The notes under the pieces are model-generated. The model did not search any database, was not told the DNA's origin, and saw nothing but the letters and a program-made list of their open reading frames with translations. A program made the translations under genes and the position numbers. 64,000 nt of DNA from Pontibacter pudoricolor. GTDB taxonomy: Bacteria; Bacteroidota; Bacteroidia; Cytophagales; Hymenobacteraceae. The DNA lies in the NCBI RefSeq assembly GCF_010092985.1, contig NZ_CP048106.1:4006001-4070000 (forward strand), written 5' to 3'. Shown piece by piece: positions 48,535 to 56,894 of this stretch (within the stretch, counting starts at the first letter, position 1; every line of letters starts with the position of its first letter).

Positions 48535-49458
48535 TTACCGCGGCTTCTGGGCGGCAACTATATAAACCAAACTACCGCCTGCCGATACATATTCCTCGTT
48601 CAGCAGTTTCTGCTTCATGGTTATTTTGTTGTAGAGCAGCTTTTCCCAGTAGGCATCAAATTTATCTTTTTCGCCGCCGCCGGCCATGTAGTAATTCAGG
48701 TTGTCCTGGTAGTCGTAGCCCATGGCTTCGGTCTCTATCCATTGCATCATTTGCTCCACACGCAGAATCTTTTCCTGTGTATCGTAAGGTGGTATAATAG
48801 AAAGCGCTTTATCCGATATCCAGACTTTAATGTCGCGCAGGCCGGCTTTCAGGAACAGGTCCGGAACTACATCGCCCAGCGAGTTAAAGCCTTCGCCCAG
48901 GTTCTTTTTGCCTTTCTCGATGCGGAGCTTTATTTCCAGCACATCCAGCATGCCCTCCACGTTAAAATCGGTTTCGCCGTAACGGTCAAACATCAGGTTG
49001 GGCACCAGGTTATTGGGCTCCAGGGCAACTACCCAGGCACCCGGTTTGGTAACACGTATCATTTCCTGAATTACACGTTGCGGGTTTTTAACATGTATCA
49101 GTAAGGTCTGGCAAAGGGTAATATCAGCAATATTATCGGGCAAGGGAATGTCGGTAGCGTTGCCTACGCTGAATTTATAGTTGATCTCGTTATGGCCGAA
49201 CTGGCTGTGCGCGCGCTGCTGCGCCTCTGCTATGTAACCCGGTTCATAGTCTACGCCTATTACGTTGCTGCCATCGGGCATGTATTTCGAGAACTTAAAG
49301 CCCATCATGCCTTTGCCGCAGCCAATATCTACTAAAGTCTGGCAGTAGGGTAAGTGCAGGCGCTGAGCCAGCAGTTCCAGGTAGTCGTCGTTCCACCAGT
49401 ATTCGCGGGCAGGGCCCAGGTGTTCTTCTGAATGTTGTTTTTCGTCTTGCTCTCTCAA
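48535..49458 (-). CDS. Class I SAM-dependent methyltransferase
   Basis: The 307-residue product has the SAM-binding motif I LVDIGCGKGMMG at about 42-53, an acidic motif II (VIGVDYEPGY) and the post-motif segments ADITLCQTLLIHVKNPQ and EMIRVTKPGAWVVALEPNN. The substrate is not evident; the general type is methyltransferase domain 11/25. The gene is preceded by a terminator for the upstream gene, so it should have its own promoter within about 20-40 bases, but no clear one is seen. Confidence 0.9.
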   Translation of the reverse strand: MREQDEKQHSEEHLGPAREYWWNDDYLELLAQRLHLPYCQTLVDIGCGKGMMGFKFSKYMPDGSNVIGVDYEPGYIAEAQQRAHSQFGHNEINYKFSVGNATDIPLPDNIADITLCQTLLIHVKNPQRVIQEMIRVTKPGAWVVALEPNNLVPNLMFDRYGETDFNVEGMLDVLEIKLRIEKGKKNLGEGFNSLGDVVPDLFLKAGLRDIKVWISDKALSIIPPYDTQEKILRVEQMMQWIETEAMGYDYQDNLNYYMAGGGEKDKFDAYWEKLLYNKITMKQKLLNEEYVSAGGSLVYIVAAQKPR

Positions 49459-49477
49459 CTATAGTTTGGTTAAATAT

Positions 49478-49511
49478 AAAAAATAAGCCCCTGCCAGGGC
49501 AGAGGCTTATG
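49478..49511 (-). terminator. Terminator of the DUF2911 gene
   Basis: Stem ATAAGCC.CTGCC and its complement, followed on the minus strand by a run of T (AAAAAA on the plus strand). Confidence 0.8.
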
Positions 49512-49530
49512 ATATCTTGCTAAACAGGTA

Positions 49531-50397
49531 TTACTTCATTTTTTTCCACTCTGCAATGGCCTGTTCATTCATACGTACATATTCCGGGTTGTTTGCTTTC
49601 TTAGCTAGTTCTATTGACTGTTCTGCGGTTTTTATAGCGCCTTTGTAGTCTTTTAAATTAGCCTGGATTTTAGCCTGTGCATGCAGGTTCCAGAATTTAG
49701 CATCTTTCGCATTGGCTTTTTTCATCCACTCCAGCGCCTGCTTCATATCTTTGTTGGCACTCAGGTAGTACGATGCAGCTGCCGCATACATGTTTGGCGA
49801 TATCTCTTTTCCGTTTACTACTTTCTCCTGAATCTGGGCCATTACTTTGCTATCCACGTCAGTGGTAATGGTAAAGCTGGCGATCTCCTTGCCCCATAGT
49901 AACTCAACGTCAGCGCTGTTGTTTTTCAGGTTAGCGAAGTTAATGGTAAAGGATTCTATAGTCCGCGGGTTGGTTTGCGGCTTTACAGTAAAACGAAGCT
50001 GATCATTTGCTTTGTCGTATTTTGCATCGTTGTTGCCCCAAAGCTCTTTGTTCTTGTGCAGGATTATGGTCCACTCGTTTTGGGCCGGAATGCTCATCAG
50101 TACATACTCGCCGGCAGGTACCTTATTGCCCTGTATCGTTATGTCGTCGTTGAATTTGATCAGGGTCGGGCTGTTGGCGCCTGTTCTCCACATTTCGCCA
50201 TAGTTTGCTACATCTTTGCCAAACGTACGGCCTTTCAGCGACGGGCGCGAGTAAGAAATGGAAACATCAGTTAAGCCAACTTTCTGGGTAACAGAGGCAG
50301 CAGGGCTGGCAGCAGGAATTTCGATCTGGGCTTGTACTGTACTTGTGCCAAGTAGCATGGCCGCAGAAAATGCTAAGCCGATAAGTGTCTTTTTCAT
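49531..50397 (-). CDS. DUF2911 domain secreted protein
   Basis: The 288-residue product has a signal peptide (to about residue 23, VQAQ) and the DUF2911 domain at about 25-175 (VSISYSRPSLKGRTFG, WRTGANSPTLIKFN, VPAGEYVLMSIP). A helical C-terminal region follows with TPR-like repeats (AAASYYLSANKDMKQALEW). The function of the family is unknown; the domain is common in Bacteroidota secreted proteins. It is transcribed singly, with a terminator behind it. Confidence 0.92.
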   Translation of the reverse strand: MKKTLIGLAFSAAMLLGTSTVQAQIEIPAASPAASVTQKVGLTDVSISYSRPSLKGRTFGKDVANYGEMWRTGANSPTLIKFNDDITIQGNKVPAGEYVLMSIPAQNEWTIILHKNKELWGNNDAKYDKANDQLRFTVKPQTNPRTIESFTINFANLKNNSADVELLWGKEIASFTITTDVDSKVMAQIQEKVVNGKEISPNMYAAAASYYLSANKDMKQALEWMKKANAKDAKFWNLHAQAKIQANLKDYKGAIKTAEQSIELAKKANNPEYVRMNEQAIAEWKKMK

Positions 50398-50498
50398 GAG
50401 TTTATATTTTATTGGAAGATTATAGTTTGGTACGTGAAATTAGTCAAAATTAAGTTGCCTTTAAAGTTTAATTCCCGCCTGTTTGCTGCAACTATTGT

Positions 50499-51020
50499 TT
50501 ACCAGCTGCGCCCTATGCTTAACCCGAAACGTGGTACCAGGGCTAAACTGCCGGTTTTCTCATCTCTGCCCTCCGGCGAAATAAAAGGTGTAAGCCCTGC
50601 CCGCACCAGCAAGCCGCCTTTGGGTACCTGGTACCGGAATCCTAACCTTGCAAAGTACATGTTCTGCAACAACTCAGGGGCATCGGTAAAGCGTTTGGTA
50701 TATCCCAGGCCAAATTCGAAATGGTTGCGGGCTTTCCCAACCATAGCGTAAGCTTCAATCGGTACTACCGGGTATACGCCGGGCTCCTCTTCCATAAAAA
50801 ACAGGTTGGTGCCCAGGCCTGCTCTTAATCCGCCCTTCCAGGCGTCCTGCTGGTATAAAATATGGTCGAAGTTTATAGAATAACTGTCGGAATTGCCCCC
50901 GACCTCCAGATAAAGCGATAGTTTGGCCCGAATGTTTTGTGTGAACTCCTGCGCATGAACTATAAAGGGAACTTGCAGCAGCAGGAAGACTATAAAAGCG
51001 CGAAAAAGGTTGAAATGCAT
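50499..51020 (-). CDS. Outer-membrane beta-barrel-like protein
   Basis: The 173-residue product has a signal peptide (to about residue 23, VHAQ), alternating hydrophobic strands with Gly/Tyr-rich turns (HFEFGLGYTKRF, YFARLGFRYQVPKGG) and a C-terminal strand. It looks like a small porin-like barrel of Bacteroidota; no ligand or partner can be named. The 100-base gap to the DUF2911 gene contains no terminator, so the two could be cotranscribed. Confidence 0.78.
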   Translation of the reverse strand: MHFNLFRAFIVFLLLQVPFIVHAQEFTQNIRAKLSLYLEVGGNSDSYSINFDHILYQQDAWKGGLRAGLGTNLFFMEEEPGVYPVVPIEAYAMVGKARNHFEFGLGYTKRFTDAPELLQNMYFARLGFRYQVPKGGLLVRAGLTPFISPEGRDEKTGSLALVPRFGLSIGRSW

Positions 51021-51101
51021 CTAGAAGCGGCTAACCGTTAACTATAGTTGTGAATTTGCATCGAACATACGAAAAATATAATATTAAGTATGTTGGAGAA
51101 T

Positions 51102-51136
51102 AAAAAAACCTGCCGGGGAAGCTCCGGCAGGTTTTT
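51102..51136. terminator. Bidirectional terminator after the ABC exporter
   Basis: Stem AACCTGCCGG/CCGGCAGGTT with a seven-base loop, A-tract on the left and T-tract on the right. It ends the minus-strand exporter gene. Confidence 0.88.
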
Positions 51137-51155
51137 GAGGAATCAATAAGAAACG

Positions 51156-52973
51156 TTAGCTGAGCTCAAACTGTAGCCTGAGCAGGTTGGCGTAAATGCC
51201 GTTGTCGTTTGCAGAAAGCTGCTCATGCGAGCCCTCTTCCACAATCTCGCCGCCATCAATCACCAATATCTTATCTGCCTTTCTTATAGTTGCCAGGCGG
51301 TGTGCAATGATGATCGTGGTTCTGTCTTTCATCAGCACATCCATGGCTTGCTGTACCAGTTGCTCCGATTCTGAGTCCAGCGAACTGGTTGCTTCGTCCA
51401 GTATTAGAATAGCAGGGTTTTTAAGGATAGCGCGGGCAATAGCCACACGCTGGCGCTGTCCGCCCGATAGTTTTATGCCGCGTTCGCCAACCAGCGTATC
51501 CAGCCCTTCCGGGAACGACTCGATAAAATTATAGGCATTGGCTTTTCTGGCAGCTTCAATTATTTCAGCCTCTGTAGCTTCCGGGCGGCCATAAGCAATG
51601 TTTTCTTTTATAGTTCCGCCAAACAGCAATACTTCCTGTGGCACAATACCAATGTTTCCACGAAGCGTGGTCAGGTCCATGTTGCGCAGGTCTTTGCCAT
51701 CTACGGTGATGCTGCCGCCCTGCACATCGTAAAAGCGCATCAGCAGCTGTATTATAGTTGACTTACCGGCACCACTTGGTCCAACTACAGCTACTTTTTC
51801 GCCGGCACGTGCTTCAAAGCTGATATCTTTCAGTACCTGGATATCCGGGCGGGTAGGGTAGGAGAAAGCTACGTTCTGATACGTGATATTGCCCTGCACG
51901 CGTGCTACCTGGCTTAGCGCCCGAAGGCTTTTATCGGTTGGTTCTTCCTGTTCCTGCAGTATCTCTAATATGCGTTCTGTGGCACCTAAGGCTGACTGAA
52001 CCTTACCGTATAGTTCGCCGAGTCCACCCACAGATGCCCCGATAAAGGCGGTATACAACACAAATGAAACCAAATCGCCCTGGTTAATATCGCCGTTCGC
52101 TACCAGTGTAGCGCCATACCAGATAACCAGTATTATGCCGCCAAAAAGGCCAATGATGATGAACGAGATGAAGGCGCCACGATAATTTGCTGTAGTTATA
52201 GCTGTTCTAACTGCTTTTGCCAGGGTAGTACGGTAGCGGTTTACTTCAAACATTTCGTTTGTAAAGGCTTTTACCGTGTTTATGGCCTGCAGCGTTTCTT
52301 CAACTATAACATTGGTGTTTGCCAGTTCGTCCTGCGTTTTTTTGGAGAGCGTTTTAATTCTGCGGCCAAAGACCATAGCCAGCACTATAAGCACCGGAAA
52401 AGTAGCCAGCATAAACAGCGACAGCTTAATGGACGTCCACATGATGATGATGACACCAACTATAAGCGTGGTAAACTGCCTGAAAAGCTCTGCCAGCGTG
52501 ATAGACATGGCATCCTGCACCTGTGCAACATCGGTTGTAATGCGGCTGGTAATTTCCCCTACACGGCGCTTCTCATAAAAGGAGATCGGCAACTGCATGA
52601 ATTTGCTGTACAGATCTCTGCGGATATCGGCTACAGCATTCTCGCTTACCTGCGCAAAAAAGTACACCCTGAAAAATGAGAAAATGCCCTGCAGTAAAAT
52701 AACACCAAACAAGCCCATAGCTATAACGTTGATGTTTGACAAGATGCCTGTAGAGTTGCCCGTTGCAGAATCGAAGAGTTGACCTACCAGGTATGGAAAA
52801 GCCATAAACGTAAGGCTGGAGAACAGCAGGAACCCAAGCCCAACTATAAATTTGAATTTATAAGGTAATACGTAGCTGAAAATGCGGAGCCCGCGTTGAA
52901 AGTTTTCCTTTGTGATCTTCTTTCTTTCTTCGCCGTCCTGCGCTCCTGTTTGCCCGAATCCGCGTTTTGCCAT
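51156..52973 (-). CDS. ABC exporter half-transporter (MsbA-like, permease fused to ATPase)
   Basis: The 605-residue protein has six membrane helices in the first 330 residues, with the type I exporter pattern (RRDLYSKFMQLPISFYEKRRVGE), then a nucleotide-binding domain with Walker A GPSGAGKST at 398-406, signature LSGGQ at 502-506 and Walker B ILILDEATSSLD. It works as a homodimer or with another half-transporter to export lipids or drugs. The substrate is not given by the sequence. A TACCTTTG -7 element lies about 110 bases upstream. Confidence 0.94.
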   Translation of the reverse strand: MAKRGFGQTGAQDGEERKKITKENFQRGLRIFSYVLPYKFKFIVGLGFLLFSSLTFMAFPYLVGQLFDSATGNSTGILSNINVIAMGLFGVILLQGIFSFFRVYFFAQVSENAVADIRRDLYSKFMQLPISFYEKRRVGEITSRITTDVAQVQDAMSITLAELFRQFTTLIVGVIIIMWTSIKLSLFMLATFPVLIVLAMVFGRRIKTLSKKTQDELANTNVIVEETLQAINTVKAFTNEMFEVNRYRTTLAKAVRTAITTANYRGAFISFIIIGLFGGIILVIWYGATLVANGDINQGDLVSFVLYTAFIGASVGGLGELYGKVQSALGATERILEILQEQEEPTDKSLRALSQVARVQGNITYQNVAFSYPTRPDIQVLKDISFEARAGEKVAVVGPSGAGKSTIIQLLMRFYDVQGGSITVDGKDLRNMDLTTLRGNIGIVPQEVLLFGGTIKENIAYGRPEATEAEIIEAARKANAYNFIESFPEGLDTLVGERGIKLSGGQRQRVAIARAILKNPAILILDEATSSLDSESEQLVQQAMDVLMKDRTTIIIAHRLATIRKADKILVIDGGEIVEEGSHEQLSANDNGIYANLLRLQFELS

Positions 52974-53083
52974 TAATGTACTGTGCGTTACTTAATTTTG
53001 AAAAGCCCCTATAGTAAGGTAGCCGGATTGGTTTTAACTGATACCTTTTGCTCAGGTTTAAAGTTACCCAATTTATAATGCTG

Positions 53084-53091
53084 CAAAGGTA
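53084..53091 (-). promoter_or_regulatory. -7 element of the ABC exporter gene
   Basis: TACCTTTG followed by CA on the minus strand is identical to the element before the NUDIX gene (22578). It would give a leader of about 105 bases. Confidence 0.5.
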
Positions 53092-53286
53092 AGCAATAAA
53101 GCGTAATTTATAGTTTAAGAGTTTAGGAGGGAAGAGTTAATGAAGTCAGGAAGTTAACAAGTTAGAAAGTTGGAGGTCAACTATGGCGCGAGCGAGGACG
53201 ATAGTTACGAACTATAGTTGGAGGTCCCGCCCATTTATTTCACAGATTCGACACTATAGTTTAGCACTATAACTTAAATGCTTTTT

Positions 53287-53355
53287 GCTGGCGCGGGTTT
53301 GTAACTCGTGCCTAACTATGATGTTGCGTTTGTAACTCAACTGAGCCAGAGGCCC
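53287..53355 (+). repeat. Double-hairpin interspersed repeat, copy 5
   Basis: Begins with GCTGGCG, stem 1 CGGGTT/AACTCG with one G-T pair, a spacer, stem 2 TTGCGTT/AACTCAA partly decayed, and a GAGCCAGAGGCCC end. It lies in the 52974-53510 spacer, which also holds a GAGTTTAGGAGG-type low-complexity repeat (53112-53172) and several AACTATAG motifs. No gene is present there. Confidence 0.6.
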
Positions 53356-53510
53356 AACTATAGCCAGACACTCGCGCCATGTATATGACAAGCTTAATGA
53401 CTATATGCCGCTGCTCAGGCCATCAAAGCATCACTCGGCTTAGCTTCGTTGCTGACAAGACGCAAGGTATTGCGTCTCTACAATTAACTGTAAACTCTTT
53501 AACTCCTAAA

Positions 53511-54980
53511 CTATTTTCCCTGCGCCAGCTCCAGATCGTCTGTTTTGCCGGATGAGATGGCGAATAAACCTACAAAGGTCAGGAAGCCATTCAGGATCAG
53601 CACTTCAAAGCCGAACTCGTACCCATACAGCCACTCTACAGAATTATAACTGATGATGTAAGTGAGAATTGGAGCAATGATACAGATGGCCGGTACAAAC
53701 CTGTCGCGGATGGCGCGTTTCGTATAAAGCCCGAAAGTGTAGAGACCAAGCAATGGCCCATAGGTATAACCTGCCACTTTAAATACAGCCGTTATCACAC
53801 TTTCAGAGTTCAGAATATCAAAGGCAATAATGACCAGCACCATCACTACTGAAACCCCGAAGTGTACAATGTAGCGTAAACGTACGCGCTCGTGCTCCGA
53901 ACGTTCACTAAAGTTCAGGAAGTCGACACAGAAGGATGTTGTGAGAGCCGTAAGCGCAGAGTCGGCGGAGGCGTAGGTTATGGCAATAATGCCCAGAATA
54001 AACACAATGCCCAGGAATGGCGTGAAGTGGTTAAGCGCCAGGAACGGGAACACATCATCGCCTTTGGCCGGCAGGGTTATGCCTTTAGAGTTCGCGTAAA
54101 TGTAAAGCAATGCTCCCAGCGTAAGGAAGAGCAGGTTTACAAACACCAGTATAATGCTGAACCAGAACATGTTTTTCTGGGCTTCGCCAATGTTTTTGCA
54201 GCTCAGATTCTTCTGCATCATATCCTGGTCCAGGCCAGTCATAACGATAGCTATAAAGGCACCTGAAAAGAACTGCTTCAGAAAATATTTGCTGTCTTTT
54301 ACATCCCAGAAAAACACCTGCGAGTACTTGCTGTTCTGCACACTCTCGACCATCCCCTGGAAGCCCATGTTCAGTTCATCCGAAATAAGCCAGATGGTGG
54401 TAACAACCGCGATCAGCATGGCCGTAGTCTGGAAAGTGTCGGTCCAGATAATGGTTTTCATGCCACCCCGGAACGTATAAACCCAGATCAGCGCTATCGT
54501 TATCATAACCGAAACGGCAAACGGAACACCCAGATCATCGAATACCGCTAACTGCAGCACACCTGCTACCAGAAACAAGCGGATAGAAGCCCCCAGCGTG
54601 CGCGAAAGCAGGAAGAAAGCCGCTCCGGTTTTGTAAGACCAGTACCCAAAACGTTGCTCCAGGTACGTGTAAATAGATACTAAATTTAACCTATAGTACA
54701 GTGGCATCAGCACCGTGGCAATTACAAAATAGCCCAGCAGGTAACCTAAAACCAGTTGCAGGTAAGAGAACTGCGCATTCTGCACCATCCCCGGAATTGA
54801 CACAAACGTTACCCCCGAAAGCGAAGTGCCGATCATGCCAAAGGCCACAATGTACCACGGCGACTGTCGGTTTGCCAGGAAAAAGGTATCGGAGTCGGTG
54901 TTCTTACTCGTGAACCAGGAAATAGTGATCAGAATAAGGAAGTAGCCAATAATCAGGCTTATAATAAGGGTAGAAGACAT
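53511..54980 (-). CDS. Sodium:solute symporter family transporter
   Basis: The 489-residue integral membrane protein has about 13 hydrophobic segments and the SSS family pattern (FFLANRQSPWYIVAFGMIGTSLSG-type segment near 33-57, then GLDQDMMQKNLSCKN in the middle). It imports an organic solute with Na+; the exact substrate (sugar, amino acid, sialic acid or proline type) is not decided by the sequence. A -7-like TATATTTG lies at 55013-55006 (minus strand). It is transcribed alone. Confidence 0.93.
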   Translation of the reverse strand: MSSTLIISLIIGYFLILITISWFTSKNTDSDTFFLANRQSPWYIVAFGMIGTSLSGVTFVSIPGMVQNAQFSYLQLVLGYLLGYFVIATVLMPLYYRLNLVSIYTYLEQRFGYWSYKTGAAFFLLSRTLGASIRLFLVAGVLQLAVFDDLGVPFAVSVMITIALIWVYTFRGGMKTIIWTDTFQTTAMLIAVVTTIWLISDELNMGFQGMVESVQNSKYSQVFFWDVKDSKYFLKQFFSGAFIAIVMTGLDQDMMQKNLSCKNIGEAQKNMFWFSIILVFVNLLFLTLGALLYIYANSKGITLPAKGDDVFPFLALNHFTPFLGIVFILGIIAITYASADSALTALTTSFCVDFLNFSERSEHERVRLRYIVHFGVSVVMVLVIIAFDILNSESVITAVFKVAGYTYGPLLGLYTFGLYTKRAIRDRFVPAICIIAPILTYIISYNSVEWLYGYEFGFEVLILNGFLTFVGLFAISSGKTDDLELAQGK

Positions 54981-55005
54981 AAGGCTGTCTGTTAGATGTA
55001 AACCA

Positions 55006-55013
55006 CAAATATA
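55006..55013 (-). promoter_or_regulatory. -7 element of the symporter gene
   Basis: TATATTTG on the minus strand matches TAnnTTTG, 25 bases before the start codon. No obvious -33 TTG. Confidence 0.45.
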
Positions 55014-55043
55014 GCAAAACTATAACGCTATAGTAGTTAGAGT

Positions 55044-56126
55044 TTAGGCCAGATCGCGAAGCAGTAACGGTTCGCCGATGGCGGGTATTTTTAAGCCACT
55101 GATCAGGCCGGCAGCAGCAATCTGTTGCAGTAACCGCACCGGCTCGCTTGCCGGCTCATCCGATAAGTCGAACGTGCCATAGTGCATGGGTATAAAAGTG
55201 CCGCCACGCAGAATGTTGTACGCCCGCACAGCCTCGTTCGGGTTCAGGTGGCTTTTCTGCATCATAAAAGTAGGTTTATACGCGCCTACAGGCATAATGC
55301 AAATATCCAGCGGGCCAAACGTTTCCTGCATCTCCTCAAAATGGCCGTTAAAACCAGTGTCGCCGGCAAAGTATATGGTTTGTTCTTTTGTTTTGATGAT
55401 AAAGCCGCCCCACAGCACCGTGTTCATATCGAAAAGGCCGCGACGATGCCAGTGCGATGCCGGAACAAAATAAATTTCGAGATGGTCCGGGACGATGTCG
55501 TAGCGCTGGTACCAGCCGGCTTCCTGGTAAGGCAGGTGTTTGCTGGCACTCCGGATAAGGCTGCCTGCGTGTAGCGGGGCCAGCACTTTTAAGTTAGGGT
55601 TGCTGCGGCAAACAGTGCGCAGCGACTTTATATCCAGGTGATCGCGGTGGGCGTGGGAGAGCATTACAAAATCAATGTTCTTCAGCTCTTCGGGCGCGCA
55701 GGGCAGGCAAACCCGGCGTTTTATCAGCGGCAGATCATACAAAATCGGGTCGATGAGAAAAGTTATGCCCTGTAGTCGTATAAAAAAAGTAGCATGCCCA
55801 AGCCACACGATCATGTCCTCATCGGCATGTATAAAGTTGCTGTCTGTAACTACAGGTGGCGTATAGGTGTCGGCTTTCTTTTCTGCTTTTTGTGGGTTAC
55901 CGGAGAGTTTCCAGCGGATCACGTTGCTGAAATCGGGATTGTATAGTTCGTCGCCGTTTGCAAACTGGTTGCGTATGATCTTGTTGCCTTTGTAGCCTGG
56001 TTTTATAGTTTCCAGCTTCGGGTTGTTGATGTGCCTTACTTTAGGTTCCTTGTTCTGCAAGTCTATAAACGTTTGATGATGGTATACTATAACTATAATT
56101 GCACAGTTTGGGTTAAAAAGTGGCAA
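55044..56126 (-). CDS. MBL-fold metallo-hydrolase (UlaG / NAPE-PLD-like)
   Basis: The 360-residue product has the metallo-beta-lactamase motif HAHRDH at 158-163 within MLSHAHRDHLD, VWLGHATFFIRLQG before it, and later metal ligands in PASHWHRRG, FAGDTGFNG and IPMHYGTFDLSDEP. This is the pattern of NAPE-PLD-like hydrolases of the MBL fold; the substrate is unknown. The first 20 or so codons run out of a terminator hairpin and have no family similarity, so the true start may be an alternative codon inside. No internal ATG occurs before the fold. Confidence 0.88.
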   Translation of the reverse strand: MPLFNPNCAIIVIVYHHQTFIDLQNKEPKVRHINNPKLETIKPGYKGNKIIRNQFANGDELYNPDFSNVIRWKLSGNPQKAEKKADTYTPPVVTDSNFIHADEDMIVWLGHATFFIRLQGITFLIDPILYDLPLIKRRVCLPCAPEELKNIDFVMLSHAHRDHLDIKSLRTVCRSNPNLKVLAPLHAGSLIRSASKHLPYQEAGWYQRYDIVPDHLEIYFVPASHWHRRGLFDMNTVLWGGFIIKTKEQTIYFAGDTGFNGHFEEMQETFGPLDICIMPVGAYKPTFMMQKSHLNPNEAVRAYNILRGGTFIPMHYGTFDLSDEPASEPVRLLQQIAAAGLISGLKIPAIGEPLLLRDLA

Positions 56127-56163
56127 TAAAAAACGCTCTCCTGTTGCCGGGAAAGCGTTTTTT
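56127..56163 (-). terminator. Terminator between the outer-membrane protein gene and the MBL gene
   Basis: Stem AAAAAACGCT/AGCGTTTTTT with a loop of about 15 bases. It is T-rich at the minus-strand end. Confidence 0.7.
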
Positions 56164-56183
56164 AAAATGTATAAAATCTTGTG

Positions 56184-56765
56184 TTAATATCCGAACGGGC
56201 TGTGTCCGAAACCTGAATTATAGTACGGATTATAGTACGGCGAGGCGCCATCTGTGTAGCGAACTGCACCCGAAACCGAAAACTTATCGCTTATCTTGTA
56301 AGTTGCACTGAAATCGGCGCCCTGGCGGCCCATGTAGTTATAGTTGTTGTACGCCCCCAGTTCCTGTGGCATATTCGACAGGTCCTTCCAAACGTTTCCG
56401 CTCAGGATCAAACGATCATTTACCAGGTAATCGCCGCCTACACTAACTATGTACTGGCTGTTGCCCTGCGAACGACGAACTACAGTTCCTCCCTCGGTAG
56501 TAAAGGCATAGTTGCGCGGCATGGAGCTTACATAAGTAAAGCTGGCATACCCCCTGAAGCGGTCTGTAACCTGGTAGCGGGCAGTTGGCTGCACATAGGT
56601 GCTGGCCCCGAAATAGCTGTTGTAGCTGGCTCCCAGGTTCAGGTTGTAGCTAAGGCGCGGTGTGGCTGGCAAAGCATCTGTAGTTGCTTTTACAGGTGCC
56701 TGTGCCATGGCGTTTCCGGCAAAGCACATCAGGCAAACCATTACTATTTTAACTGCTATTTTCAC
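56184..56765 (-). CDS. Outer-membrane beta-barrel-like protein
   Basis: The 193-residue product has a signal peptide (to about residue 21, NAMAQ) and a run of amphipathic strands (YNLNLGASYNSYFG, YIVSVGGDYLVND, FSVSGAVRYTDG). It ends with a Tyr/Asn/Gly-rich tail (SPYYNPYYNSGFGHS). No ligand is suggested. It is a single gene with a terminator behind it. Confidence is good for secretion and fold, low for role. Confidence 0.78.
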   Translation of the reverse strand: MKIAVKIVMVCLMCFAGNAMAQAPVKATTDALPATPRLSYNLNLGASYNSYFGASTYVQPTARYQVTDRFRGYASFTYVSSMPRNYAFTTEGGTVVRRSQGNSQYIVSVGGDYLVNDRLILSGNVWKDLSNMPQELGAYNNYNYMGRQGADFSATYKISDKFSVSGAVRYTDGASPYYNPYYNSGFGHSPFGY

Positions 56766-56894
56766 GTAGTATATCTTCAGATTATAGGTACTAAGGTAAA
56801 ACTTACGCCTGTTAAAAACAAGTACTTATCATAACGGTAACAACAGGCGGATGTTATAGTTTGCCTTTTAAATACCGGTAACTATAGTTCAGAC

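Noticed and set aside
48529..49104. A 191-residue plus-strand frame over the methyltransferase gene
   Set aside because: Shadow of a well supported minus-strand gene; no start context and no recognisable motif.
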